64,000 bases of DNA, from contig ML679972.1 of NCBI GenBank assembly GCA_007922225.1, positions 39,096,913 to 39,160,912 of the forward strand. The letters run 5' to 3'. Below are positions 1 to 11,837 of the stretch, one piece after another. Numbering within the stretch: the stretch's first letter is position 1; every line of letters begins with the position of its first letter. The DNA is from Emydura subglobosa (taxonomy: Eukaryota; Chordata; Testudines; Chelidae). Under the pieces are notes generated by a model, which searched no databases, was not told the DNA's origin, and saw only the letters and a program-made list of their open reading frames with translations. Position numbers and translations under genes: made by a program.

Positions 1-714
1 GCTCTCAGAGATGGAAGGTCGGATTTTATCGAGATCCCCTGCTGAGCAGGGTGGCATGCCTGCTGCATCCTAATCAGCTAATCCACACCAAAGAGTGGAA
101 ATTGCAGCAGTCAGCACTGCAGAACATTCACTCCAGCACAAAATTCCAGCTGACCAGTTAACAGTCACATCTGGAGCTTCAGAGAAAGCCTAGCAAGCAC
201 TTAGAATCAAGGCAGTGGGAGTAGTAAACCAGGAAGATGTTACAAGATTCAAATAATGGGTTTATCCTAGTGTGATGCAATTTCTCACTCACTCACCCAC
301 CCACCCTGGTCACAATCTGTAAAAACTGCAGCTGTCACACAATACAGCAAACAGGCTCTTCAGGTCACGCAAGAATTTCCACTGCACTAGGAATCTCAAC
401 GTATAATTTGACAGGCATGCTGGCCAATGGAGTTAACTCCCTCAGGCTTTACTGCCCAAAGCTGCAAATCACACGGGCAAGTGCAATCCATCAACTTTTG
501 GTAGTTAAGGCGCAAATCAGAAAAAAAATGTTTCCACATGGGGTCTGAAGTCTTCCCGCCCGCCCGCCCCGCTTCATAGGGATCTATTGGCCATGACATA
601 CCTACGGCCAGACCGTGGTGTACAAGTAGAGTAAGTGAATCCAGTTAAATATGCGGTTTATGTAGCCCCAGTTGAAATTGATGTATTTTATGGATGTTAG
701 CGCATCCTCACCAT
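1..714. other. NAPA intron 3 portion, no gene seen
   Basis: Short open frames here have no family resemblance and no splice context. A C-rich/CCCG tract lies near 556-570. No sequence resembling NAPA exon 4 (EAINCL...) was found on the minus strand. Confidence 0.6.
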
Positions 715-2113
715 TATATTGCACCCTTTCTTCAAGAAAGGGAGGAAAGAGGATCCAGGGAATTACAGACTGGTCAGTCTCACCTCAATCCCTGGAAAAA
801 TCATGGAGCAGGTCTTCAAGGAATCCATTTTAAGGCACTTGGAAGAGAGGAAGGTGATCAGGAACAGTCAACATGAATTCACCAAGGGCAAGTCATGCCT
901 GACCAACCTGATTGCTTTCTATGAAGAGGTGACTGGCGATGTGGGGAAGCAGTGGACGTGATATGCCTTGACTTTAGCAAAGCTTTTGATACAGTCTCCC
1001 ACAGTATTCTTATCAGCAAGTTAAAGAGGTATAGGTTGGATGAATGGGCTATAAAATGGATAGAAAGCTGGCTAGAGCACAGGGCTCAACGAGTAGAGAT
1101 CGATGGCTCCATGTCTAGCTGGCAGCCGGTCACAAGCGGAGTGCCCCAGGGGTCGGTCCTGGGGCCGGTTTTGTTCAACATCTTCATTAATGATCTGGAG
1201 GATGGGGTAGATTGCACCCTCAGCAAGTTTGCAGATGACACTAAGCTAGGGGGAGTGGGAGATATCTATCCCTACCTTCGAGGGTACAGAGGGACCTAGA
1301 CAAATTGGAGGATTGGGCCAAAAGAAGTCGTCGTTGAACCTCATCAGATAACTGCAGAGTCCTTCACCTAGGACGGAAGAATCCCATGCACAGCTATAGA
1401 CTGGGGACCGAGGAGCTGGGCAGCAGCTCTGCAGAAAAGGACCTGGGGGTAACAGTGGATAAAAAGCTGGATATGAGTCAGCAGTGTGCCCTGGTTGCCA
1501 AGAAGGCTAATAGCATATTGGACTGCATTAGTAGGAGCATTGCTGGTAGACTGAGGGAAGTGATTATTCCCCTCTATTAGGCACTGGTGAGGCCGCATTT
1601 GGAGTATTGGGTCCAGTTTTGGGCCCCCCCACTACAAAAAGGATGTGGACAAGTCGGAGAGAGTCCAGCGAAGAGCAACAAAAATGATTAGGCGGCAGGA
1701 GCACAGGACTTATGAGGAGAGGCTGAGGGAACTAGGTTTGTTTAGTCTGCAAAAGAGAAGAATGAGGGGGGATTTGATAGCAGCCTTTAACTACCTGAAA
1801 GAGGGTTCCAGGGAGGATGGAGCTAGGCTGTTCTCAATGGTAGTAGATGACTGAACAAGGAGCAATGGTCTCAAGTTGCAGTGGGGGAGGTCTAGGTTGG
1901 ATATTAGGAAAAAGTTTTTCACTAGGAGGGTGGTGAAGCACTGGAATGGGTTACCTAGGGAGGTGGTAGAATCTCCATCTTTAGAGGTTTTTAAGCTGCA
2001 GCTTGACAAGCCCTAGCTGGGATGATTTAGCTGAGGTTAGTCCTGCTTTGAGCAGGAGGTGGACTAGATACTTCCTGAGGTCCCTTCCAACTCTAATATT
2101 CTAAGATTCTATA
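715..2113 (+). mobile_element. CR1 LINE, 5'-truncated, inactive
   Basis: The plus strand encodes the 3' part of a CR1 non-LTR reverse transcriptase: [18 protein letters not shown] near 735, [15 protein letters not shown] near 967, [20 protein letters not shown] near 1136 and [10 protein letters not shown] (the FADD catalytic box) near 1226. The frame shifts near 955, and the coding is broken after about 1299; a later part (VQRRATKMI..., [15 protein letters not shown]) is in other frames. The 3' end is ATTCTAAGATTCTATAAGA at about 2095-2113, the usual CR1 terminus. The element lies antisense within a NAPA intron. Confidence 0.93.
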
Positions 2114-2354
2114 AGATGACAGACAGACATAGCCCCAGCAGACTCTCAGCCTGCCAGTCTGTGGCAGAGCTGCAAAAGGAACCCAGAAAGGGCCCTGATC
2201 TCCAGCCCCCTGCTCTAATCCACTCCATCCCATCCCTCTCCCCAAACCAGGAATAGAACCCAGGTGTCCGAACTCTCAGCTCCCCCATTAGAACCACAGC
2301 AGAACCCCTCCTTTTGCGCTCAGAAAGCTGCGGAGGCAAGCAGCAGCACCTTAC

Positions 2355-2471
2355 CTTGCGGGTCAGCTTTCTTGAAGGCATTGCCAGCGTCCACGAAGTT
2401 GGTGGCTGCGTCGTGCTTGCTCTGCAGCTGCAGGTGGAGCTGTGCAGCCTGGCAGAAGGCATTCCCCGCCG
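2355..2471 (-). CDS. NAPA: NAPA (alpha-SNAP), coding exon 3
   Basis: The minus strand reads [20 protein letters not shown] then [19 protein letters not shown], a nearly invariant helical-repeat segment of alpha-SNAP. The acceptor is tcttccag|CGGC and the donor CGCAAG|gtaagg. The exon is 117 bp, entering and leaving in phase 1, so the next exon should begin with two bases completing the Glu of the family's QEAINCL motif. That exon is not visible between 1 and 2354, so it lies further left. [15 protein letters not shown] fits NAPA better than NAPB. Confidence 0.95.
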
Positions 2472-3153
2472 CTGGAAGAGAAAGCAGGAGGGTGAGGAGC
2501 ATAACCCCAGCCATTCCTGAGATGCGGTCAGTCAGGACACCCATGAGGGTCATTTTACAGACACAGCTTCCCCTTTCTGGAGCATGCCGCATAGTGAGCT
2601 AAGGAAGCCAACAGGAAGGTGGCATTGCACAATGATCTTTGCCTGCACAGAGGGACTGTGTTACAGTGCTCAGCCACTCCATACTCAAGCTCTGGGGAAT
2701 CTCAGTTTAGGAGCAGCAGCTGCCTCTGAGTGCACATTTCCTAGCCAGGATCCAGTTCATAAGGAAAACAGGAGGAGGTGCAATTGACCAGGTGCTCCTC
2801 AGAGAGCCCCTCCCCATAGAAGAGGCCATGGGGCTCATTCTCATTTCAGGTATACACCAGGCAGGCCTTGGGCCTGATTATCAGAGCTGCTGAGCCCTTG
2901 CAGAACCCACTGACGTCAGCAGGAGTTACAAGCACTCAGATCTCCCAGAAATCAAGCCACTGGTGCAGCGTGGTGTGTGCCCCCCCGCCTCTCGGCACTA
3001 TACCCAAAAGATGGACGCTGCTGCTCATACTGCGGCAGGCTAGTGGCACGGACCCAGTACCACAGAGTTATTGCTCTGTCCTACTGTGGACCCCACCCCT
3101 TCCCAAGCCCTGCCAGGGTTAACAGACAGCAGCATCAGAGCAGGTGTACGTAC

Positions 3154-3233
3154 CACTCCAGTTCTTGACCATTTTGAACATGTTTGCTGCTCGTGCATAG
3201 ATATCGCATGCTTCTTCTATCCTGGAGGAGCCC
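3154..3233 (-). CDS. NAPA: NAPA (alpha-SNAP), coding exon 2
   Basis: This 80-bp exon reads [19 protein letters not shown] and then KMVKNWS on the minus strand, part of the first TPR-like helical hairpins of alpha-SNAP. The acceptor is tttgcag|GGGC and the donor GGAGTG|gtacgt. It enters with two bases carried from exon 1 and leaves with one base (G), completing an Ala codon with exon 3. SSRIEEAC and [10 protein letters not shown] are family hallmarks; NAPB has different residues at the start of this exon as I recall it. Intron 2, between this and exon 3, is 682 bp. Confidence 0.95.
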
Positions 3234-3587
3234 CTGCAAATGAACAAACCAGCACCAAGTGAACTCACCGCACTGGAAAGCCCCAATCCTTCACTCAAAT
3301 CACTGGAAACTCTGTTCCAGCCAATGTTTTCCCCTCTTGGCGGCATAAGGTCCCTTGCCCTACAAACTATGGCTTCTCCAATGACACTGGCCAGAATGTT
3401 TACTAAGGGAGCCCTTACTTCCCTGAGGTGCCGATGCAGAATAGTCACCCCTCAAGCCTTCCTGCCTCCGAACTCCACCAACTCATCCCTGCAGCCATGA
3501 ACACTACACACTCCCCCTGGACAGGAAGGGTCCTCAGAAATCAATCACTAAAAGCCTTAAAAAAAACCCAGAAACCTCTATCTAGAT

Positions 3588-3996
3588 CAGTGGTTCTCAA
3601 CCCGGGGTATGCACACCCCTGAGGGTATGCAGAGATCTTCCAGGGGGTACATTAATTCATCTAGATATTTGCCAACTTTTACAACAGGCTACATAAGAGG
3701 CACTAGTGAAGTCAGTACAAACTAAAATTGCATACCGAAAATGACTTGTTTATAGTGCGCTATAGATTATACACTGAAAGGCAAGTACAATATTTATATT
3801 CCAATCAATTTTATAATCATGTGATAAAAATGAGAAAGGAAGCCATTTTTCAGTAATAGTGTGTTGTGACACTTTTGTATTTTTAGGTCTGATTTTGTAA
3901 GCAAGTAGTTTTTAACTGAGGTGAAACCTAGGGGTGCACAAGGCAAATCAGATGCCTGAAAGGGGTACAGTAGTCTGGAAAGATTCAGAGCCACTG
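3588..3996. mobile_element. Non-autonomous hAT element 1
   Basis: Starts CAGTGGTTCTCAACCCGGGG and ends AGAGCCACTG, imperfect terminal inverted repeats of the hAT type. Flanks form an 8-bp target duplication, ATCTAGAT (3580-3587) and ATCTAGAG (3997-4004), with one mismatch. No transposase coding. Located in NAPA intron 1. Confidence 0.85.
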
Positions 3997-4004
3997 ATCT
4001 AGAG

Positions 4005-5029
4005 GGTCAATGAGAAGCATGAGCCCTGGAGCCACCCCAGATCCCACCTGAAAGTTCAGCCAAGTACAATGCACACACAATGTTCCACATGTGTTCAATG
4101 GGCCACCCTGCCAACTCCCATTTGCTTTCAGTCGATTCTACAAAGACCATAAGAGCAGAGAGTAAGTGTGGCTGACACCTCATGGAAGCAATGTCATTTA
4201 CACCAAGTAAAATGAGGTCAATGGTTCAGAGGGCTCAACCAGCAGCAGAGGAAAGGAAAAACATGTCTTAAATGAAGCTGTCAACCCGTCAGCTAAGCCC
4301 TCCTCCCATGTTTGTTCTTTGCTGTTAAATGGACAAAACAGATGTTGGTGTGGGATAGTCATAAAAGCCACTGAAGAACAGCCATTGATCTTAAACAAGC
4401 TGCATGGATTGTAGAAATAGCACATTCCCAAGTGTGTGGAGCTCAGTTGCCAACTGCCAAGGCAGCCACAATGCCAGCCAAAATAAAGTGACTTTCAGTC
4501 TGCCTGTTAACCTCAGAGGGGAAGTTACGAAGCTGAGCAGAGATAGCCTACTTAGACAAATCGTTCTAAATTCATGCATTGCGGTAAACAGGCACAATCC
4601 CCCCAGCTATCATTAGTTTTGCTAATGAACAGATCCACCTATTGAAGTTATTGATTATGACTAAACACTCTGGACACAAGGTGACAGACAATCCATGAGG
4701 AGCTGTATCATGTCAGATTTTTTTTAAATCTGAAGATCAAAGACTTTATGCTGCATTTTTTCTCCCCCATCCAGAACCCTACAAAATTAGAGGTGGCAAT
4801 AGACCGATGCTGGTAGCAGGGAGCTTACTGCCAGCGCATCTAGCAAGCAAAGAAGCATGCTTTTATTGCCCTTCTCATCAGAGAATCTCAGGCATGCTAT
4901 GATCACAGAAAATTCCTGTATGCTATGCAAGTTTCACCCATTTTGAAGATGTGGGAAACGGAGGTAAAGTAACTTGGTCTAACGTCATACTGAAATAGGG
5001 ACTGAGCCAGGAACAGGATCTTATTTAAT
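4005..5029. other. NAPA intron 1 segment, MIR-like relic only
   Basis: No exon-like sequence. About 4915-5010 resembles the 3' half of a MIR SINE in minus orientation (CCCATTTTGAAGATGTGGG and neighbouring spacing), strongly decayed. The remainder shows nothing I recognise. Confidence 0.45.
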
Positions 5030-5690
5030 CACAGAAGATTAGGGTTGGAAGGGACCTCAGGAGGTCATCTAGTCCAGAAGTTCTCAAACAGGGGGGCAGG
5101 GGGAATGTATTCTGAGGGGGGCTTGAGAAACTTTAGGAAAAAACACTTACTGCACACATTTTACCCATCGCCCTGAATAACTAGCCAAGCTGATCCCTCC
5201 AGACAGATCAGGTCCTCAGCTGGCATTGTGCATTGGACTTGAGATGGCGCTGTGCATTTGGATGGATTTCTATTAAGCTTGCATAGCATTATACAAAGTC
5301 ATTGCCATCTGTACTTTAATCCGTTTGCTACGACGCGGTGTGCACATTTAATTGCAAGCATCGATCACCAGGGCAGTTTTGCTTTTGCTCTTATTACAAT
5401 GGATTATGGGCTCTGTTTCAATCAATGCCTTGCTGCTTTTCATATTTAGTGAGAGCTGCAGGTTGGTTTTTCTTTATCAGTATATGTAATTGTGTGGCGG
5501 GGGAGGGGGCGTAAACTACTTCAGACACAAAGAAGGGGGGGTGCGGTCAAGTAAGTTTGAGCAGCACTGATCTATTCCAACCCCCTGCTCAAAGCAGGAT
5601 CAACCCCAACTAAATCATCCCAGCCAGGGCTCTGTCAAGCCGGGCCTTAAAAACCTTTAAGGATGGAGGCTAGCTCCCCCTAGACAAATA
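5030..5690 (-). mobile_element. CR1 3' fragment split by a hAT insertion
   Basis: A minus-oriented CR1 3' end begins at 5030 (GATTAGGGTTGGAAGGGACC) and stops at TCTAGTC (5074). It resumes at about 5570 with TATTCCAACCCCCTGCTC and AAAGCAGGATCAACCCC and runs to about 5690. The two halves join into the standard CR1 sequence once the 5075-5569 insert is removed. Confidence 0.85.
5075..5569. mobile_element. Non-autonomous hAT element 2, nested in CR1
   Basis: Starts CAGAAGTTCTCAAAC and ends GTTTGAGCAGCACTG, giving matching inverted ends. The 8-bp target duplication is ATCTAGTC (5067-5074) and ATCTATTC (5570-5577). It inserted into a pre-existing CR1, so the CR1 is older. Confidence 0.85.
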
Positions 5691-5699
5691 CGTGGCTAG

Positions 5700-6830
5700 A
5701 ACCAGTGTTCTGCAGAAGTATTTCAACTTTATCCTATAGACAATTTATATCCTGGAATCCAGATTGTCAGCTGGCTTCAACCCGTGTGCTTTTGTTTGCA
5801 ATAAACTCTCTTTTACTTTACAAGCAACAATTCCCATGTCTCCCCCAAAGACCACAGTTTCATTCCATTCGAAAATTGCTTGCATATGGCCGAGACAGAC
5901 CTTGCCAAACTGCTTGTCAGAGTCAGCAACTGTTTCCAGTAGCTTGGATCAGCTTGAGGGACACCGTTCTCTCTCAGTCCCAAATCTGTTTCCAAAAAGG
6001 AGCCAAAGCTAAGGTCTCTATGGTTGCCACAGAACTCATTAACAGAACACAAGCAACCCAATTCTCCATGGCGCTGTGTGGTCATTTACACCAGTGAAAA
6101 ATGCTACCAACCAGAATGGGAGTGGTATTACACTCGCTTAACACTGGTGTACATGACAGGGTGCAGAGCAACGGAGAATCTGGCCCATGGTTCCTAGCAA
6201 AAGCAGGAAAGCTACTAGTTACTAACTACCAACTTCACTGAAGCTACTAACCTGGAAACGAGGTTTCCCACAATACCTGAGGACTTTACTATTTTGAAAA
6301 CACCAAGGACTGCAAAGGTGTGCCGTGAGCCCAGCTCAGATGTACTCTCCTGAAATCAGGTGTTTCAATCCCAGCAGTCAACCGTGCCCTCTATCCTGCC
6401 TTGCTGGATAAAAGAATTTCCGTGCAATTTGTCCAGTTCTTTACGTGAGCCTTCAGGCCATCTGGTGCAGTGTGGATGTTGGCAATGGTGCATTGTGTGT
6501 CCTGGGCTCCTTGGTTCAGTTATCCCTAATGCTGCACACAGTTGTCTGCCTTTCTGCAGTGCTGCATGTACAGCTCGTAAGATGCTTTGGGATCCTTCGA
6601 GCTGAAAAGTGGCTATAGAATTGCAAGACTGCTGAAGATTTCAGCAGTATCAGATATACCCTCCGTAACAAGAAATTCCAATGTTTTAGATCAGTGCTAG
6701 AAGCAGAATATTGCCATTAAATATTTCAAATGCACAATGTTTACCCTATATTTCCTCTTTGATGTTGGAACCTCCAACTAGTACAAGAGTGTGAAGACCT
6801 TGATAGAGAAACTAACACTGTTCAGAGAGG
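5700..6830. other. NAPA intron 1 segment without a gene
   Basis: Several short open frames lack domains or splice context. The stretch near 6570-6630 (GATGCTTTGGGATCCTTCGA) resembles the conserved tail shared by old CORE-SINEs. An imperfect hairpin, CACCAGTG against CACTGGTG, spans about 6090-6152. Confidence 0.4.
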
Positions 6831-7010
6831 AAGGGTGACCTTGCAGCTAAGGCCCTGGACTTTAACTCTGGAGACCTGGACTTGATTCCCAGCTCTGAAA
6901 CAGAATTATTGCGTGATCTTCATCCACCCGGGCCTCCACTTCACACCCGTAAAACAGGGATAATACTTCCCTATTTCACAGAGTCCTCGTAAGGATAAGT
7001 GATAAATTCA
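6830..7010 (+). mobile_element. MIR SINE
   Basis: Follows the MIR consensus in order: GGACTTTAACTCTGGAGACC, TGATTCCCAGCTCTG, GTGATCTTCATCC, AAAACAGGGATAATACTTCC and TCACAGAGTCCTCGTAAGGA. Well diverged, as expected for an ancient element. Confidence 0.8.
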
Positions 7011-9066
7011 TTAATTAGGCACTCACGCAATATTGACAGATAGAAGCGACGTTGATAACATCCGATAAGGAAATTAGCATTGCTGGTTATGTTGTTAAAG
7101 CAGACTGCTACAACGCTCTACAGAGAAAAGCAAAATTTAGACTGAGGTTCCAACAAACTAGCATGAGTGAGTCTGCATCAGCTTCCATGTTTTATTTACA
7201 GATGCAAGTTTCAAGTGTTTGACTAATTGCAAGCAGACAAGTTAAATCTGAGCAATATGTATTTCAGAAGTAATGAGATTTTTGGAAAGTATACCTTGTT
7301 CACAGACAAGCTACTGTAGCCACAGAATGCCAATTAGCATTTTGCATAATGGCATCTGATGTTAAGTACTGGTGACTTGTTTAATATGAGTTGAAAACAC
7401 CTAACTAATTTATGGTGCACATTAAAACATCACTAAGGAATTTTAGTTGCTAAAAATGTCTTAAGGGTTTTCAGGGGCAGGATTTTAAAAGTCACAAGAT
7501 TCAGAAGCACAAATCCCAATGACTTTCAATGGGGCTTGTCCGCCTCAATTCCATGGGATTTTTTTTTTTTTTTTTTAATATCCCCCCCCCCCCACACACA
7601 CACAACTTTATCTTCACGTCAGTCTCTTAAAAATAAAAGGTGTGTGTGTGTGTATGTATGTATGTATGTATCTATCACTTATCGACCTTAGGGTCTCTTC
7701 ACTGTTCTATTATTTTTCTAAAACGTTTTGGGGATACATTTTGTAAGAGAAGATCTGCACAGAAGAGTACAGTATTACTGTGTCAAATGCCAGGAAGAAA
7801 TCCAAGTTCCTAGAGCCAAGACATGTTGTCTTTGAACTTTAGATTAGCTGACACAATGTGCATTCTCACTTGTTACAGGCGAAGAATTTTAGGAGGCAAA
7901 ATTAACAGCTTCTTTTGGAGTTCAGTTTCCTATTTTATTTATTAATAATCACATTCTTGACATCAGCCTTCTCCTCTCTCCCCTGGATAGCCAGCCTGCC
8001 AGCCCAACCCCAGCCTTTTATTTGTGCTAATTGAGAAATCGTTATCTATTGCAGCTCTCTGTTCTGGAGGTCTTGGGAATCTAGTGGCCCAGATGAGAGA
8101 AAATGCGCTTGAGTTACAAGAACCACATAATTTGCTCTTGAATGCCCTCCCCCCACCCCTATGGCAGCTGCTGCTTCAGTTGAGAAACTGGCCTGCAGCA
8201 GAATCAGATGCACAGTTAGGATGAGCTGTAAAGAAGTGATTTCCTCCATAGGGCACAGGATTAAAGCCATTAGCTGTGCTGACATCCAATTTACACCATC
8301 TCCCCCAGATGAAACTGCATTTTAACAATCCCCCCTCCCACACACACACACACGACTTAGCCACATGTATCATTTATGAGGTGGCATCTGGCCACTCCAC
8401 TGTCACACACACACAGCTCACAGCCATTCCCATATGCCCAGGGAAACAATGCAGGATTGTTCCTTACAGAACATCTCTAGCAGCCAGTCCAGTTTCTAGA
8501 ATCCCAAGCAGAGGAATTTCTGTAGTAACAGATCTCATTGCCAGCAAGTTTTCCCTGCAGTTTATCTTCTATTTCTCCCTTCTTTTTATCAGTCCTACCC
8601 ACTGCCCGTGTATCACATTAAATTCCCCTCACTCTTTGATGAATACACCTGTCCATCATTTGCAGACATAACACTTAGCAGCTGCTTTGCTAAACTATAC
8701 AGACCTAATCTTTCCCTCCAAATCTAGTTCCTCCTGACCATTTGATTATTGCTTCTCCTCTTCTCCCTTCCAGTCACCTGAGCCCCAGAACTGAACGTAA
8801 CATCCCAGCTACAGGGTCACACAGGAGGAACTGTCACATACCTTCTCCAGTGATATGCTGGCTTGGCAATATGCAGCCTCAGATTTGCATCAGCTTTTCT
8901 TTGGCACCCTTAATACATTGCAAGCTCATATCTAATTCGATGCTCACTGTCACCCATAAGTCTCTGTCAGCCGTAACTGCTTCCTCAAGTCACAGTAAGC
9001 CACTGAGTAACCCACCAAACAACATGCACTTCACTCTATTACAGATGATCTTTAAGGCCTGTCAGA
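7011..9066. other. NAPA intron 1 segment with simple repeats, no gene
   Basis: Apart from the low-complexity tracts at 7559-7675 and a CA run near 8339-8353, no domain, exon or recognisable transposon was found. Open frames around 8276-8671 and 8742-9155 have ordinary non-coding composition. Confidence 0.4.
7559..7675. repeat. Compound low-complexity and microsatellite tract
   Basis: A T run at about 7560-7576, a C run at 7583-7592, a CA run at 7593-7602, and from 7640 (GT)n passing into (ATGT)n to about 7669. Confidence 0.9.
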
Positions 9067-9290
9067 GGGTATGTCTACACTACGAGAGCTACAGCAGCAC
9101 AGCTGCAGCAACAGAAAGGGTTTTACCCATCAGAATAGTAAATCCACCCCCTTAGAATTCTTCTGTCAACCTAGCGGCATTGATACCAGAGCTTAGGTTG
9201 GCTTAATTACAATCTCTCAAGGTGAGAATTTTTCACACCCCTCATTGATGCAGCTTGGTCAATCTAACTCTGAGGTGCGCACCAATCCTA
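9067..9290 (+). mobile_element. Half of a TIR element beginning GGGTATGTCTACAC
   Basis: The head GGGTATGTCTACACTACGAG matches the terminal repeat of the element at 58585-58889. No matching right terminus is present, so this is a truncated or heavily decayed copy. The end position is approximate. Confidence 0.5.
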
Positions 9291-10449
9291 AGTGACGGCC
9301 ACCATCTCAGCAGACACACCGGGGGCTAAACAAGGAACCTCCAGAGTTAAAAGAGTGAGCAGAGACAGCTTGAGCTAGAGCACCTACGCTCCCCAGCTGG
9401 AGCTGTAAGACTCATATCCTCCACAGATTGGGACAGGGAGGGACCTAAAACGAGGCTTGGTCAGATTAGATCAATGCAAACGGATGAAAAAATATTTCCA
9501 TCAATAACTGAAATTTACAGCTCGGCAAAGAAAGGTGCTGCTTGAGAACCTACTGGAGTTTGATTTAAGGATATTTGTTTTGTATAGTTTGACATGTGAT
9601 GCTGACAATTTGTGGTTTAAGGTTTACAAAGGTTTTGAACCTTAACATCTAGTCATTAGATGATTACTGTCTGACCCCACACACAATTTCCCGCAACTGT
9701 GAAATTTAAATAGATTAAATTGAAAATGCTTAAGAAGAAACATTGACAGCCATCAACATTATAAAATAAACATCAAGCTCTGCAAGCCTCTCTATACTGC
9801 ACACTCACCACCGTGTTGCAGCTATACACGTGCATCACACCTATTTAACATAAATCAGTTAAAAACAAACTGTTTAAAGCATCCATGCAGGGATTATTAG
9901 TTTAAAACTGGTTATATCAGTTTAGACCGCAACTGTACATTTACTAATGCAAACTAAACCAATGTAATCCAGCAGTAAACCACTCAAGGAGCAGCCACAC
10001 ACAAAGTTGCATCGGTTCAATGTCACATCTTTATTTCAGTGGAGCCTCAGTCATGGACCTCCTGGTGCTAGATGCTGTGCAAACACAGAACAAAAGGACT
10101 GTCCCTGCCCTGAACAGCTTCCAATCCAAGTAGTTAAACTGGTGCAACTTTGTGCTTAAACTGGGCTTTGTTGTCTTTTCTGCTTATGTCCTCAGCTTCT
10201 GTAGCCACACTCCCCATCCTGCCCACTGTATATTACTGTACTAGCCTTGTACTCATCCCAGTTTAACAGTGTTAGATTGTTCACTCCTCTCTTCCGAGTC
10301 ACATTCCTTGGGCTTGCCTACACTAGGGAAAACACTGAGATACCAAGTACAGGTCACCAGCAGCATTAGCCATGATGGAAGCCACAGTGTAGAGAGGGGT
10401 CATGCCTACACCCTCCAACTCCTTCCCCCACCCCCTGTACACCTTAATT

Positions 10450-11013
10450 CAGTGGTTCTCAATCTTGGGGTCGCAACCTCATTTGGGATTATAATGATAA
10501 AAAACGAGGTCGCAAAGACACTCGACAGCTCAACAAAACTTGCAGCCCAGCAGAAAGGGATAAGGTGGCTTTAAGTCATTTTGTATCCTCCAGTGTCTCC
10601 ATGGCAAAACTGAGACAGCACTGGGGAACAACCTACATTATAGCAGTCTGTTGCTGGATACTTATACATAGTAGCAGCGCCCAGAATTTCTGCACTTTGC
10701 CCCCTTCCCACATTTTTAAGTCTCAATTTAGCAACCATGAAATCTAGGGTTGTTTAACAGTATGATGTCACAATAAATATAATCCATCCACAGTTAAAGC
10801 AAAAGTAATAAATTTCAGATAAATGGATTTAATAGCTATTTTAGGCTTTGTATTCAATGTTGTATTTTTTAATTTAAAAAAACCATTAAAATCATTTTAA
10901 ATGAAAAACATAAATACCATAAGCATTGCAATACCCTGACTTGTCTGCTGGGGTCGCCAAAAACTGTCAGTGTTTAAATGGGGTCACACTGAGTAAAAGG
11001 TTGGGAACCCCTG
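10450..11013. mobile_element. Non-autonomous hAT element 3
   Basis: Starts CAGTGGTTCTCAATCTTGGG and ends AAAGGTTGGGAACCCCTG. A perfect 8-bp target duplication CCTTAATT flanks it (10442-10449 and 11014-11021). The ends carry GGGGTCGC and its relatives, as in other hAT MITEs. No coding capacity. Confidence 0.93.
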
Positions 11014-11500
11014 CCTTAATTCATGACTGCCCCCAGTTTTACCAGAACAGGCTTAGCCCTGACAGGCGTAGAAGGGAGCTAAGGGCAGAGTGGGGGGCAA
11101 GGGGGTCAAATCCAGGCAGGGAATTGTAAACCCCCCACCCCACCCCAAACTCTACAGGTCGGGGGTAGCACTAAAACCTTGCAAACCTGGGGGGAGGGAC
11201 TTGCCGAAGGGGGGGGGGAAGGAACCCCTTAGAGAGCAGCAGCCCCAACCCACCCACCTAACCACTGCCCTCACAAGACACAGCCGGCCCTAGAAGGGCA
11301 GGAGTGGTCCCTGCAGCCCCCTACCAGGCTCAGAGGGGGTCACGGAGGCTGCGGCCTCCCCTGCAGCCCAGCACCCCGGATCTGGTCTGCCCCACTGAGC
11401 CCCAGACAAACAGCACCTAGGGCCCGGGCCCGGACCCCAGCTCACCGCCCCGTTCCCAGTAACTCGCCCGGCCCAGCCCGGCCCGGCCCGAAGGACTCAC

Positions 11501-11598
11501 CCGAAGAGCCCAGAGAAGAAGGACTGGGAGCCGCGGACCTTCCTGTCGGCCTCGGCCAGGAGCTGCAGCGCCTCTTTCTCCTTCCCGGCCGGGTCCAT
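11501..11598 (-). CDS. NAPA: NAPA (alpha-SNAP), coding exon 1
   Basis: Alpha-SNAP is the cytosolic adaptor that binds SNARE complexes and recruits the ATPase NSF to take them apart after membrane fusion. The minus strand reads [20 protein letters not shown] and then [12 protein letters not shown], closely matching the known alpha-SNAP N-terminus; [10 protein letters not shown] favours NAPA over NAPB. The ATG is at 11598-11596 inside a GC-rich island. The exon gives 32 codons plus two bases and ends at the donor CTTCGG|gtgagt. Those two bases (GG) join the first G of the exon at 3233 to make Gly, as expected for LFGG. Intron 1 is about 8.3 kb and carries hAT, CR1 and MIR repeats. Exons 1-3 together encode 98 residues of a protein normally about 295 long; the remaining exons lie off the left edge. 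No frameshift or stop is seen. Family and exon phase are read directly; the NAPA-versus-NAPB choice rests on residue matches from memory. Confidence 0.95.
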
Positions 11599-11703
11599 AG
11601 CGAGGCGCGGGGAGCCGGGCTCGGAACCGCCTCAGCACCAACCCAGCTACTGCCTGGCCTGGCCCCTGCCGCAACTGGAGCATGCGCGAGAACGCCGCGC
11701 CCC

Positions 11704-11713
11704 GTCACGTGAG
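11704..11713. promoter_or_regulatory. CACGTG E-box 1 (GTCACGTGAG)
   Basis: Nine of ten bases match the palindrome GTCACGTGAC recognised by USF and MiT/TFE bHLH-zip factors. It sits about 105 bp upstream of the NAPA start codon. Confidence 0.6.
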
Positions 11714-11734
11714 CGCGAGAACGGACGCCCTCTT

Positions 11735-11744
11735 GTCACGTGAC
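11735..11744. promoter_or_regulatory. CACGTG E-box 2 (perfect GTCACGTGAC)
   Basis: An exact copy of the ten-base CLEAR-type palindrome, 31 bp upstream of E-box 1. USF1/2 and TFEB/TFE3/MITF are known binders of this sequence. Occupancy is inferred only. Confidence 0.65.
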
Positions 11745-11827
11745 TTGGGGGGGGGGGGAGGGAGACACGAACCCGCCCTGCTCCCCCCCCGCCTCCAAGC
11801 TTCCGTGCCATGTGAGCCTCAGCCCAG

Positions 11828-11837
11828 ATCACGTGAG
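11828..11837. promoter_or_regulatory. CACGTG E-box 3 (ATCACGTGAG)
   Basis: A third CACGTG core with flanks ATCACGTGAG, within the same 135-bp stretch as the other two and 19 bp from a CCAAT box. Confidence 0.55.

Noticed and set aside
1..2354. NAPA exon 4
   Set aside because: Searched the minus strand for the expected EAINCL-type start and downstream helical-repeat residues; nothing fits, so it should lie left of the window.
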